A DNA stretch of 64,000 nucleotides from Ophiobolus disseminans. Taxonomy: Eukaryota > Ascomycota > Dothideomycetes > Pleosporales > Phaeosphaeriaceae. How positions within the stretch are numbered: position 1 is the first letter of the stretch; every line of letters starts with the position of its first letter. The position numbers and the translations under genes are program-made. Below, piece after piece: positions 33,992 through 44,013 of this stretch. Where the stretch lies: positions 434,001 to 498,000 of the forward strand of contig MU006233.1 in NCBI GenBank assembly GCA_010093685.1, in the 5' to 3' direction. Below the pieces are notes generated by a model. The model had not been told where the DNA came from, searched no databases, and saw only the letters and a program-made list of their open reading frames with translations.

Positions 33992-34362
33992 GTTGGTGTG
34001 AAACTACAACGGGGCCGGCTTTGATAAGCACGTCATTTCCTTCAAGGGTGAATACCAAGTTGGGACATACAAAGTCTTCGAGGATGTGATCATTCAGCCG
34101 TCACCTTTTCATCACTTCCACGCCTGCTTATCCGGAGCTCGGAGATTCACGGACCCTGTCACCTTCGAGAGCGTGATATTGCGGCCGCTGCTGCCGCATT
34201 CGTGCACTCTCACTTCACCCTTAACCGGTTCACAGCCGCTCACTCGACGCTACTTACGCAAAGAGATCGCACGCGCTCACCACTTTCTATAATCGACAAC
34301 ACAAGAACAATCACTCACCAATATCTCTGAATCAACCAACTCACATACTCACTACATTCATA
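33992..34362. promoter_or_regulatory. Intergenic region and promoter of the FG-containing protein
   Basis: 371 bp. The last 60 bp before the next start are rich in CA and AC repeats (e.g. caacacaagaacaatcactcacc), typical of a fungal 5' UTR. Nothing else seen. Confidence 0.4.
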
Positions 34363-35253
34363 ATGACAGACATGGACTCCTTCTTCTCTCCCAGTCGCTT
34401 CAACTTTGGCAGCCCAGCGCCGGACCCCGCTCCTACTGCCACGTCAACAAACGCACGAATTGATGAGGACACCTCCAAGTCGCTGTTCGGTTTCGCACCG
34501 CGCGCGACTTTCGCTGGCAATCCGAATGCTTCTACAGCTTCGGCGTGGTCTTTTGGAGCGCGCCCTTTCGGAACTTCACATGCCGCATTTGCTCCGTCAC
34601 AGCTGAGGCTCTCTGCCTCGACTTCCTCGATGAACGGCATCCCCTCTGCTTCCCTCGATACACTAGCGTCAAGCTTCCGTGTGTTTGCTTCATCTTCCGT
34701 TGTATCCAAAATGGTGCCGGGAGTAAAGGAGCTCTCGGGGGAGGCGCTCGATGCCGCCACGACGGCAGATCCCGCCGCGCTCATTCAAGGCGTCGAGGTC
34801 CTTCGTATCTACACTGAGGTTGACGAAATGCCCTTTGCCCTCCTCGACGCACTCCTCGCAGCTCAGTCGCAGAGCGTAGGCACTCTCCGCGAGCTGCATA
34901 TCTGCATTCAACTCCATCTACGTCCCGCGCTTCAAGATGTACAGAATAGCCTTGGTATCAAGCGCGCATTGACTTCCACGATGCGAAAGTGGGCAACTTC
35001 TAGTACTGTGCTCAAGTTCTACTTTCTCCTTCCTCATATTACTACCCGACCCGAACATGTTAGTTTCGATGACTACCAGAAGGTCGACGTGTGGACAGCA
35101 GTTGCGGGTCTCGACGAGGCGACGAATGAGCTTACGGATATCTTGCGCAAGGCTGAAGGTCCTGAATCTATCGCTCGGATGGCGGGTACCGCTGTTACCT
35201 ATGATGTGGGTGACAACAACGAGGATGCCATGGAGTTAGATGGCTGGCTTTGA
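34363..35253 (+). CDS. Hypothetical protein with disordered FG-dipeptide N-terminus
   Basis: Single exon, 296 aa. The first 100 residues are disordered, rich in Ser/Ala/Pro/Thr, with five Phe-Gly dipeptides (RFNFGSP, SLFGFAP, WSFGARPFGTS), a pattern seen in nucleoporin FG regions. The second half is predicted helical (LLDALLAAQSQSVGTLREL, DVWTAVAGLDEATNELTDIL) and ends with an acidic EDAMELDGWL. I do not recognise a family. The FG content is low for a real nucleoporin, so a nuclear-pore role is only a suggestion. The frame, Kozak-like CA-rich leader and consistent codon use make it a credible gene. Confidence 0.6.
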   Translation: MTDMDSFFSPSRFNFGSPAPDPAPTATSTNARIDEDTSKSLFGFAPRATFAGNPNASTASAWSFGARPFGTSHAAFAPSQLRLSASTSSMNGIPSASLDTLASSFRVFASSSVVSKMVPGVKELSGEALDAATTADPAALIQGVEVLRIYTEVDEMPFALLDALLAAQSQSVGTLRELHICIQLHLRPALQDVQNSLGIKRALTSTMRKWATSSTVLKFYFLLPHITTRPEHVSFDDYQKVDVWTAVAGLDEATNELTDILRKAEGPESIARMAGTAVTYDVGDNNEDAMELDGWL

Positions 35254-35734
35254 AGGAGCGTGTGATTTCTTCAACGTCGTACAAGGCTGCATTGCATCGC
35301 AGCATGATGGTTTGTAGGATATCGATGACGCTAATGGCTTCTAGGACTGAAGGAAATACGCAGCAATCAATCGATGCAGGAGACGAACCGAATCGACGCA
35401 ACGGCGCACATGGAACCTTGAAAGGATTTCAGGAACGCAAATTTGCGAACAAGAAGGGGCGACTCTATACAGGACTATGATCCACGACATACACATTGTC
35501 TCATGGCGCGACCAACGTAATACAACAGTAAACTCAATTTCATTCGCTCCAACTATTCGCTCCTTGTTTGTTCTTGTGGGCCCCAACTTGAGACAGGATG
35601 GAGACAGTATGTGATACGATCGAAGACTCGAAAACTAATCGCATACACGCGTGGGAGGTGCAACTTATGTTTGCTACAACTAACCTAAAGACTCTTACCT
35701 ATCCAAAGTATAATTCACCCCATCTGATCACACC
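35254..35734. other. Convergent intergenic region
   Basis: 481 bp between the 3' ends of the FG-containing protein gene (plus) and the AA16 gene (minus). No gene, RNA or repeat recognised. Confidence 0.4.
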
Positions 35735-36461
35735 TCAAGCGCGAAATGCCAAATACGCCGGCTTCTTCGCAACCTTAAAGTCCACACAGCTTTCATACGT
35801 TTGCTTAGCCCCTGTACCATACCAGAACCACTGCAGCACCTGTTCACAATATTAGCTTCGTCTAAACCTAAGCCATCACCCCACAATAAAACTTACGCAA
35901 TCCCCAGCACTCGCACACTTCTCCTCCAAGCCCTCCGGCACCGTAACGCTGAACTCCTTCTGATCCGCCGGGACATCACTCTCCTTCCTGCCCGGCGCAT
36001 ACCCCTTGGCCCAGACCTTCAACATGCTGCCGACGACCTTGTTGCTCTTCGTGTCCACGATACTAACGTTCGCCGAGCCCTCGTGGGGAATGCGCAGCCA
36101 GATTTTGATCGGCACGACCTGGCCCGCCGTCCACGTCTGGGTGTTGTTCTTGTTGTCGTCGAACTGCAGGCCCTTGCAGAGCCAGAGGTTGCATTTTGCG
36201 GCTTTGTAGGCGCTGTCTTTGGCGGCGAGTTCGGGGAGGCCTTCGACGTGGGAGGTGTTGTCGAGGCGGATGTCTTGTTCGACTTTGGGGCCGCAATTTG
36301 CGATTATGGCTGGATGAAAAGTTAGTGATGTGTCTTTCGCACAATACGTTCATATCATGGAACGTACCAGGACCGACAGGCCGGGAGGGCGGCGAAGTGA
36401 TGAGGCCATGGCCAAGGACGGCGGGGACGAGGACCAAGAGAGCGGCGATGGTGAACTGCAT
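35735..36461 (-). CDS. AA16-family lytic polysaccharide monooxygenase
   Basis: The exons are 36461-36368, 36309-35897 and 35839-35735; introns of 58 and 57 bp join in phase, 203 aa. A 17-residue signal peptide (MQFTIAALLVLVPAVLG) leaves His18 as the mature N-terminus (HGLITSPPSRP), the copper-binding histidine brace of LPMOs. Family landmarks follow: AAKCNLWLCKGLQFDDN, AGQVVPIKIWLRIPHEGSANV, a conserved EKCASAGDC, and the closing QTYESCVDFKV. The protein is catalytic module only, without a carbohydrate-binding domain or GPI signal. AA16 enzymes oxidatively cleave cellulose with C1 specificity and are thought to prime substrate for other cellulases. No other cellulase gene is nearby. Confidence 0.88.
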
Positions 36462-37057
36462 TTTGACTTAAGTGTTGGGTGTTGATGGAAGTGGCACAAG
36501 TATCAATGAAGTGCCAGATACGCTTTTATAATACTTTCCGCCATGCAAGGGCAGCTACACGACATGGTCACAGTATTTGGAAACGAACCTTGACACATGG
36601 AGAGTGCTCAATCTACCTGGAGAGACCATCTGCCCGGTATGTAGATATTCATTGCGATGGACACAAGCGATTGAGGCTGGAGCGAATGAGACAAGCTTTG
36701 TTATATTGCGGAGCTCGGTACATCCGCGTACCGATCCTGGAAATAAGTGTACAATATAATCGAGTGAGGAAGAGGCCTGCAAGGGTTGGCACTCTACCGA
36801 GAAGTGCCGACCCATGGCCCACACATATAGTGTTCAGACGCATGGGAATTGAGGTGCGCAGTATGATTGGGCTAAATTGGAAAGGGGGGAGAGATACAAT
36901 TGAAGAGTAGGATATATTCGCGAAGCTGGAAAGACCGTAGGGAGAAGTTAAGTCTAAGAAAGCCATCGGCCGTCCAAGCGACAAGCATCCAGACGCCTTA
37001 TGCCGTCGCGATCACATGGATTCGCCAGCATCGTATGCTTAAACTGACTCATTTTCA
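36462..37057. promoter_or_regulatory. Upstream region of the AA16 gene
   Basis: 596 bp between the AA16 start and the 3' end of the small membrane-protein gene, both on the minus strand. Frames here look like chance. No clear element recognised. Confidence 0.35.
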
Positions 37058-37533
37058 TCAACGTCTCTTATGTCTGTACACGATGCTCGTGATAATTGTG
37101 CCAAAGAGGAATGCGCACACGAAGGCCACCATAAAGGTCGCGGCCACCATGTTACAGCAGTGTCTCTCGTTCTCTCGTCGCTGTCGGGCTGCGAATTGTA
37201 CGTCGCATTGCTCGCAGTGAGCATGTGGTTTCGGCTTGAATACGCCAGCTATCGTCTGCGCGAGTGACTCTGGTTGTGACGCGGGTGGGGGGGTATTGCT
37301 GGATGAGGAGCTTTCATGTGCATGAGTGTGACCTCCAAGCTCGACATCGTCGTCTTGCGCAACTACGGCGTACTGGTCGATCCATCAGCAGTTGTTTTTG
37401 AATGGCTGGGTATTCAGGTCGGATCGCTTACTGCTGATGTCGAGCCAGACGCAGGAAATCGGTTGACTGGATGGTCGCCAAAGACGTCGTCGTAGGCGGG
37501 CGCTGCCTCTTGTGGTGTTGCTTGCACTCCCAT
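37058..37533 (-). CDS. Small single-pass membrane protein (138 aa), two exons
   Basis: No single long frame reveals this gene; it appears only after splicing. Exon 1 runs 37533-37432 (34 codons) and exon 2 runs 37372-37058. The 59 bp intron has GTAAGC and ends GACCAG. The protein has a disordered N-terminus with an APAYDDVFGD motif, a Ser/Pro-rich linker (HESSSSNTPPPASQPESL), a short Cys module (HAHCEQCDVQF ... NERHCC), and a strong transmembrane helix (MVAATFMVAFVCAFLFGTII) with a basic cytosolic-type tail (VYRHKRR). The PAY motif and paired cysteines next to a membrane helix faintly recall LITAF-like proteins, but the usual second Cys pair is missing. Function unknown. Confidence 0.65.
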
Positions 37534-38794
37534 TGTGTTTTGGATATTTTGTAAGTATGCTATCGTGTCAGTGTGTAACTGAGGAATTGATCTGGTCTTA
37601 TGATGGTAGGCACAACAAGATCCGGTGAGCGCCCGTCACTGGGTGTGAGCCTGATCCATGGTTACGAGCAGGCCGGAGGCTGTGTTGTGCCGCATTGCCG
37701 CGTCAGCTTAAGACAGCCACACCTTCAGCCTCTCGCATTCCTCGCTCTGGCACCAGGAAAGGTGCAAAAGTACAATGTGAGAATGCCATAGATATGACTT
37801 AGCAGGCCAACTCGAGGTGGCATGCTTGTGGGGTAGGAAGCGCGCGCAGGGGGTGCCGGCTGCCGAAGCATTGCGATGCCACAGTTTTGCATGGCTAATT
37901 GGCCTTCTCGTCGTAGGCAGTAGCTGTTGGTGCGATTGGATAACAAGTTCCACCTTGGTGAGATGGAAGCTAGACGATGGTGGTGTGATGGCAGCCTCGG
38001 AAGCGCCGCGTGAGCAGCACCTGCAAACCATGCGCGTGGCGTTTCTTAAAGTCAACATTAGCGCAACGGCGTTGATGACAATCGATCCATGGCGCACAAC
38101 ACTTCGCGAGATACAACTCCCTTTCTGCATTTCGTGGTTGACGTAGTGTTGTTCGCGCGGTGCCACTATCCTGTAGGTTCTAAGGATTGCACCCTCGCCC
38201 CCTTACGCCCACTTATGCCCCATCGCGGGATGGCCACACAGCTATCCAGCAATTATCCAAACATTTCGTTCGTGCAATTCACGAATTAATGACTACCTCT
38301 ATCTCTTTTGCTCAACGGTGCCTTCGGCGGCTCCACCGGCATCCACGCGGCTCCCCCAAGCAACGACAAGCATTTGCTCCGAGGCTTAATCTACAAGACC
38401 CTAGTCCATACGATTCGAACCAAGCATGCCGACGAATCACGGATGCTCTGTGTCAAAGTCCCCTAGACCCACCGTGACTTGCTGCAGGATGATTGTCGAT
38501 ATCAGAGACGATTTAGGCAGGTGCTTCAACTTGAGTTTCGTACCTGACGGCGTCATCTCCAGGGCGATGCGCCTATCATCAACCCGCCACATCGATAACA
38601 TGGACGAAAGGTCTACTACTGCAGTGCATTCGGCTTAGCACCGAAAGGCCTGATGAGCCGCCGTGCTCCTTCTCTTCCTGGCTAAGTGCTGGGGTCCGAG
38701 TGTATGGAAATGCGTCACCAGTCCAACATTCAAATACTGCGGAGTACACCACTTGGAAGGACTCTAGGCCTCTGCAATCGTCTCATACTCCAAG
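37534..38794. other. Intergenic region between divergent genes
   Basis: 1261 bp between the small membrane-protein start (minus) and the carboxypeptidase start (plus). Several short frames on both strands lack gene-like composition. No repeat or RNA gene recognised. Confidence 0.4.
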
Positions 38795-40581
38795 ATGAAG
38801 CTTCTCTCGTTGTTTAGCACGCTCCTTTGCGCTTCCACAACCCTTGCTGGAAATTCTCCCCACAAACTCAATGTCTTCAACAAGGTAAAGCCAGTGCTTG
38901 AAAGGCGGGTAGCGAACGAACCTTTCAAGCATCCTGAGATTCAGAAGCGTGCTACTAGTTTCTTCGCAACGAACAAGACGGAGCCCTTTTCTGTGAACGG
39001 CACCGGCATTCCGGAGGTTTCATTCGATATTGGAGAGTCGTATGCTGGTTTACTTCCAATCTCAGACGACCCTGCAGAGACTCGCAAGCTCTTTTTCTGG
39101 TTCTTTCCCTCTACTCAGGCGCAAACCCCAGAAGAGGTAGTCATTTGGCTAAATGGTGGGCCTGGATGCTCTTCTCTCAGTGGTTTCCTCACAGAGAATG
39201 GTCCATTTACATGGGAGGCCGGAACGCTGGCTCCTGTACAGAACCCCTATAGCTGGAACAACCGTATGTTGAGATCACTATGGAAAGTTGTAACACTCTA
39301 ACACCTCGATAGTGACCAACGTGCTCTGGGTCGAACAACCGGTTGGTGTCGGCTACTCTCAAGGAACGCCAAACATCACCAATGAAGTTGAGCTTGGCAA
39401 CGAGTTCCGTGGATTCTACAAGAGCTTCGTCGACCTCTTCGGCATCTACAACTGGAAGACGTACATTACTGGAGAATCTTATGCAGGCTTTTACGTGCCT
39501 TACATTGCGGACAGCTTCATCGAGGCAGACGACACCAAGTACTGGAACCTGGCCGGCATCTCCATCAACGACCCCATCATTGGCGATGAGACCATTCAGC
39601 AGCAGGTTGTCATTTTGCCATACGTGGAGTACTGGCAGAACCTGATGTACCTCAATGACTCGTTCATGGACACTATGCGCCAGCACCAGAACGACTGTGG
39701 CTACGAAGATTACTGGAACAAGTACTTCACCTTCCCTGCGCCACAAGAGGCCTTTCCTGTCCTCCCAGATCCGTTCAACTCGGAAAACTACACCTGTAAG
39801 CAAACTCCACTATGCGAAACGCTTGCGAGACGAACACTGACTCTGTCATCTTCAACTAGGTGATGTTTTCGACACAATGTACTACGCCCTTCTCCAAGTT
39901 AATCCCTGTTTCAACATCTACCACATCACTGAGATGTGCCCGCATCCCTATTCCCAGCTCGGCATAGTCAACCCCGGCGACTACCAGCCTCCCAACGCTG
40001 TCGTCTACTTCAACCGCACCGATGTCCAGAAAGCGCTCCACGCAGTCGTCGGCACCAACTGGGCGCAGTGCACCGACGTCAACGTCTTCGGCAACGGCAA
40101 CGACACCAGCAGAGCCTCAGACACATCCGTCGGACCCGCCAACAACGGCGTCCTCCAACGCGTCATCGAACACACCAACAACACCATCATCGGCAGCGGA
40201 GACCTCGACATGCTCCTCTCCACCAACGGCACCCTCTTCGCCATCCAAAACATGACATGGAACGGCGCCCGCGGCCTCACCGAGTACCCATCTATCCCTC
40301 TCTACGCGCCAGACCACCCCGAGTACAATCTCGGCGCGCTGGCTGGTGCTGGTATCCAGGGCTACTGGGGCAAGGAGCGCGGCCTGACGTTTTATGCTGC
40401 GCATCTCGCCGGCCACGAATTGCCTGGACATACGCCTGGTGTTGCGTATAGGATGTTGGAGATTTTGCTAGGCAAGATTGAGGATTTTAGTAGTACTGCG
40501 AGTTTCACGACGCAGTTTGGGAATTATACGGGGAATGGCACGATTTATAAGAGGGGTGTCATTGAGGGTATATTTGTTTAG
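38795..40581 (+). CDS. Secreted serine carboxypeptidase (peptidase family S10)
   Basis: The exons are 38795-39263, 39313-39795 and 39860-40581, introns 49 and 64 bp, 557 aa. A signal peptide (MKLLSLFSTLLCASTTLA) is followed by a likely propeptide. The oxyanion motif WLNGGPGCSSLSGFLTENGP and the nucleophile in TGESYAGFYVPY (Ser212) are intact. The acid is Asp432 in GSGDLDML and the base is His503 in LAGHELPGHTPG. Numerous NxS/T sites indicate glycosylation. It should release C-terminal amino acids from peptides at acid pH, outside the cell or at the wall, for nutrient acquisition. There is no transmembrane segment, unlike Kex1, and it is longer than vacuolar carboxypeptidase Y mature forms. 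It is complete. Confidence 0.95.
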
Positions 40582-40949
40582 ATGAGGGGAGGGTGAGTTT
40601 GATAGATGAATAAATGATAATGCGTATCTGAAATTGTTGCGTAAAGGGTTATAGCGCCAATTTGCCATCCTTCATCGTATATACCATAACCTGCGCACGT
40701 CAGGTATCATCAGCTTACTGTTCTGGTTGTTAGTTATCGTCGTCAATTTCGGATTGCCATTAGCGTGTGGGCGGACATGGTCCACCGGCTCGCCACCAGG
40801 GACCCACTGCCCACAACAATTTTTTCCAGTGTGTACCACCGTGACACTCATTTCACCTTCGACAGCTCTGCGTTATTTACCCTGTATATATAAGTCTTAA
40901 TTTGCGGTTCCTTCATCAACAACAGCCATCGCTTCCGAGTGGTCGTCCA
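40582..40949. other. Intergenic region
   Basis: 3' flank of the carboxypeptidase and upstream region of the tRNA gene. A TATATATAAG stretch at about 40884-40893 lies some 60 bp before the tRNA and could assist Pol III recruitment; that role is inferred. Confidence 0.35.
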
Positions 40950-41028
40950 TCTTCAGTCGTATAGTGGTCAGTATTTCTGCTTGTCAAACAACTCGCAGGA
41001 GACCTGGGTTCAATTCCCAGCTGGAGAG
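40950..41028 (+). tRNA. tRNA-Asp (anticodon GTC) with a 7-nt intron
   Basis: All arms pair. The acceptor TCTTCAG (40950-40956) pairs with CTGGAGA (41021-41027), with discriminator G. The D-arm region contains AGTGGTCAGT, which doubles as the A box. The anticodon stem TCTGC pairs with GCAGG. The T-arm is CTGGG-TTCAATT-CCCAG and includes the B box. The loop reads TTGTCA then AACAACT then C. Removing the seven bases 40987-40993 after position 37 restores a normal 7-nt loop with anticodon GTC. The intron is at the standard site for tRNA splicing endonuclease. CCA is not encoded, as expected in a eukaryote. Confidence 0.9.
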
Positions 41029-41042
41029 GCTATTAGTTTACC

Positions 41043-41047
41043 TTTTT
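41043..41047 (+). terminator. Pol III oligo-T terminator of tRNA-Asp
   Basis: Five T residues 14 nt downstream of the tRNA 3' end, the usual Pol III stop signal. Confidence 0.7.
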
Positions 41048-41799
41048 GCTGCTCTGTTGGTTGTGTGGGACCAATAGCCATCGATTTGCGTGTGGGCCGA
41101 TTGCACGTGATAATATTTTTCGCATTTTGCTTTTTCGTTTGCACATAGATTAGAATAATATGATTGCAACAAAGTATTGAATCCAAGGCACGAGCTGTCC
41201 AATCGTCGCAGCGATTCCAGGTTCGTGAGCTCTTGGTGAGTTAAAAACGCTCGAAACAGCGGCGAGTCTATACAGGCTTGTGTAAACGCACGAAGCAGCA
41301 TGTAAATAATTTATCTAACACTAACCTTTACAGAAAGATAGTAGCAGACGGATACTTTATTTCACTCTCTCGATTTACTGAGAGGTAGGTTCCTGCTGTT
41401 AAGGGACCCCGCAAGCCGCGAAGTTGCGGGTAAATCGCACCGAACCAGGCCCGCAAGCTCTCCCTCTGCATCTCCTTAAATTGCGCCATATCTAACACCT
41501 TATTATGCTGTTAGATGTCGATGAGAGCCTATGCGCATCGTGAGATCTGTTGTTGCTTCGACAACAAGATGCGACACCTCCTTCCGACAAAGTCAAGCGT
41601 CGCACTGCACCAACTGAAGGAGTAGCACCCCACATCTTCCCCCCTCACACACCGCGGAACAACAACTGCGAGCTTCACAACTGCCGAATGTCACGTTTGG
41701 AGGCGCGTTGATCATGTAGCTCGAAAGCGTAAGTCGTTGTGCTCATAAGAACTGTAGGCACAGCATGCAGACATTCAGCTACCTCGCATTTCCACAAAT
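41048..41799. other. Intergenic region
   Basis: About 750 bp between tRNA-Asp and the P450 start. A GC-rich patch at 41400-41460 contains short repeated CCGCAAG units. No gene recognised. Confidence 0.35.
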
Positions 41800-43419
41800 A
41801 TGGCGATCGCGTCCATCTTGAACCTTCCTCTCTATGCGTGGCTGTCCCTCATATTCGCCGTGCTCATCGTCACCCTCCTCCACGATGTCTGGCTATGGTT
41901 TCGAATGCCTCCAGGCCCGACGCCGCTGCCGTTCCTCGGGAACAAGCTCCAGCTACCAAAGACTAAGCCATGGATACAATTCCAAGACTGGTCGAAGACC
42001 TACGGTCCAATCTTCACAATATGGATCGGTCGTAAACCCACAATCGTCATATCCGACCCGAATATCGCTGTAGACTTGATGGAGAAGCGAAGCACAAAGT
42101 ACTCGTCACGACCGCGTATGGTGGCCATGGGCGAAATACTGTGGGATGGAGCGAGCATACTGGTACAACCATACGGCAAGGAGTGGAGCATACGGAGGAA
42201 GCTCTTGCATCAAGCGTTGACACCAAAGGCTTTGCGACTGTACAAGCCAGTGCAGACGGCTGAAGCGTCACGATTGTGCTACCAACTACTCGAGAGCCCT
42301 GCGAACTGGGAGAAACTCCTGGAGCGGTTCACATCGAGCATCGTCTTCTCTGTTGCTTACGGGCATCGCATCGACTCGCTGGACGCAGATGTCATACATC
42401 AGCGCTTCAAGTTCATGCACACGGCCGCCTCGCTGAATGTACCTGGGAAATACTTGGTTGAGTCCTTCCCGATCATGAAGCATATCCCAGACTTCCTCGC
42501 GCCGTGGAAGGCCGAGATCAAAGCGCACGGCCGACAGGAGGCTGCGGCAAATATGGCACTTGTTGACCTCGTGCGCAACGATATGGCACGAGCAAAGACG
42601 CGCGAAGATGACATACCAGACTCGCTTTGCAAGCTCCTTCTGGAGATGCGTCAGACAGAACACTTCCCGCTATCGGATCGAGACTTCTCGTACATCCCGG
42701 CGTCACTCTTTGGCGCAGGATCCGACACTACTGCGTCGACCCTGTGTACAGCTTTCCTGGCGCTCGTCACATATCCCGAGGCCCTGCGAGCTGCCCATTC
42801 GGAGCTTGACACTGTCGTCGGTTTCGAGCGCACCCCGACCTTTGACGATGAGAAAGACCTGCCATACATACGCGCGCTAGTCAAGGAGGTCTTGCGCTGG
42901 CGACCAGTCGCCGTACTCGGAGGTACACCACATGCCTCCACAGAAGACGATCGCTACGAGGGTTATCACATCCCAACCGGCACGACAGTTCTGGGCAACT
43001 CATGGGCCATCAATTTGAATGAAGAGTACTACCCCAACCCACACCATTTCGACCCAACACGCTTCCTAGACTCAGCACTCAGTGAGAAGTCAAAGACACC
43101 AACGCCGCTGACTGGCAAGCCTCACCCAGCCAAATCCGGACACTCGTCGTTCGGATGGGGCAGACGCATTTGCCCTGGCGCTGGCCTCGCAGAGAACAGC
43201 TTGTACATCGCGCTTGCAAAGATCCTATGGGCTTTCGAGATTCTACCAGCTAAGGGTGTATCTTACGATACGTTTGCGTATACCGAGGGCTTCAACATCC
43301 GACCACAGAAGTTTGTATGTGAGATCAAGGTAAGGAGTGAAGGGCATCGCCGTACGTTGGAGGAGGACTTGAAGAATGCTGAGAGTGTGCTTGAACGATT
43401 CACGCCGTTTGGAGAGTAG
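41800..43419 (+). CDS. Cytochrome P450 monooxygenase
   Basis: Intronless, 539 aa, starting at ATG 41800 with an N-terminal membrane anchor (LYAWLSLIFAVLIVTLLHDVW) followed by the Pro-rich hinge MPPGPTPLPFLG. Diagnostic elements are all present: WSIRRKLLHQAL in helix C, LFGAGSDTTAS in helix I at about 304-314 (acid-Thr pair for oxygen activation), EVLRW in helix K, FDPTRFLDS in the aromatic region, and the haem loop SFGWGRRICPGAGLAE with Cys at about 459. It acts at the ER with a reductase partner. The sequence resembles the broad fungal group of xenobiotic or secondary-metabolite P450s, and the substrate cannot be inferred. No clustered biosynthetic genes lie next to it. Confidence 0.95.
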   Translation: MAIASILNLPLYAWLSLIFAVLIVTLLHDVWLWFRMPPGPTPLPFLGNKLQLPKTKPWIQFQDWSKTYGPIFTIWIGRKPTIVISDPNIAVDLMEKRSTKYSSRPRMVAMGEILWDGASILVQPYGKEWSIRRKLLHQALTPKALRLYKPVQTAEASRLCYQLLESPANWEKLLERFTSSIVFSVAYGHRIDSLDADVIHQRFKFMHTAASLNVPGKYLVESFPIMKHIPDFLAPWKAEIKAHGRQEAAANMALVDLVRNDMARAKTREDDIPDSLCKLLLEMRQTEHFPLSDRDFSYIPASLFGAGSDTTASTLCTAFLALVTYPEALRAAHSELDTVVGFERTPTFDDEKDLPYIRALVKEVLRWRPVAVLGGTPHASTEDDRYEGYHIPTGTTVLGNSWAINLNEEYYPNPHHFDPTRFLDSALSEKSKTPTPLTGKPHPAKSGHSSFGWGRRICPGAGLAENSLYIALAKILWAFEILPAKGVSYDTFAYTEGFNIRPQKFVCEIKVRSEGHRRTLEEDLKNAESVLERFTPFGE

Positions 43420-44013
43420 AGCACGGAACGTCTGCGAAGAGAAAGAAGCGGTTGTTGAGGGCTTTCGTGAAGCGTGCAAAACGGAGACAGCAAAGATCTC
43501 ACGCCGGATAGGTGCTGGTGCCACATGAACGTCTTGTGGGCGTATACCCACTGGTCGGCTATGCTGGCAACGGTTGAGGTTTTTTTTCCGTCGCCTGCTT
43601 TTTCAACGGTCGTAATGCAATAACCAAATAGACATCCTCCGGAGCTTCCTTTCTTATTATGGTGGTGCGGAAGAACGCCCTCAGATTCCCAAAGACTAAA
43701 CCACGTCAAGTATATTGAATCAGCTCAACGAAGCGAGCTATGTTCTCTTTATTTGTACTTTACTGCGTTACATGGCTGAAATTCTGTGGTAAGCGCATGA
43801 TTGTACCACCTGGGCAGGTGTGTAAGACCAAACGATCTGCCGTATCCGGCGTGCACCTGCAGGACCCGCGCGCCACAGCCACAACCCGCAGCAACTGCGA
43901 CACAGCCTCCCACTCCACATCGCGAACCCACCCACTGCTGCAATGCCGTCCATCTTACCAAAAACATCGCGCGCATCATTGGCTTATGTGCGCGCTCGCT
44001 TTGAACAATTTCA
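43420..44013. other. Intergenic region
   Basis: 594 bp between the P450 stop and the start of the large regulator-like gene. Contains a T8 run at about 43579-43586. No gene recognised. Confidence 0.4.

Noticed and set aside
39936..40451. 171-codon plus-strand frame within the carboxypeptidase
   Set aside because: Arg/His-rich shifted-frame shadow of the C-rich third exon.
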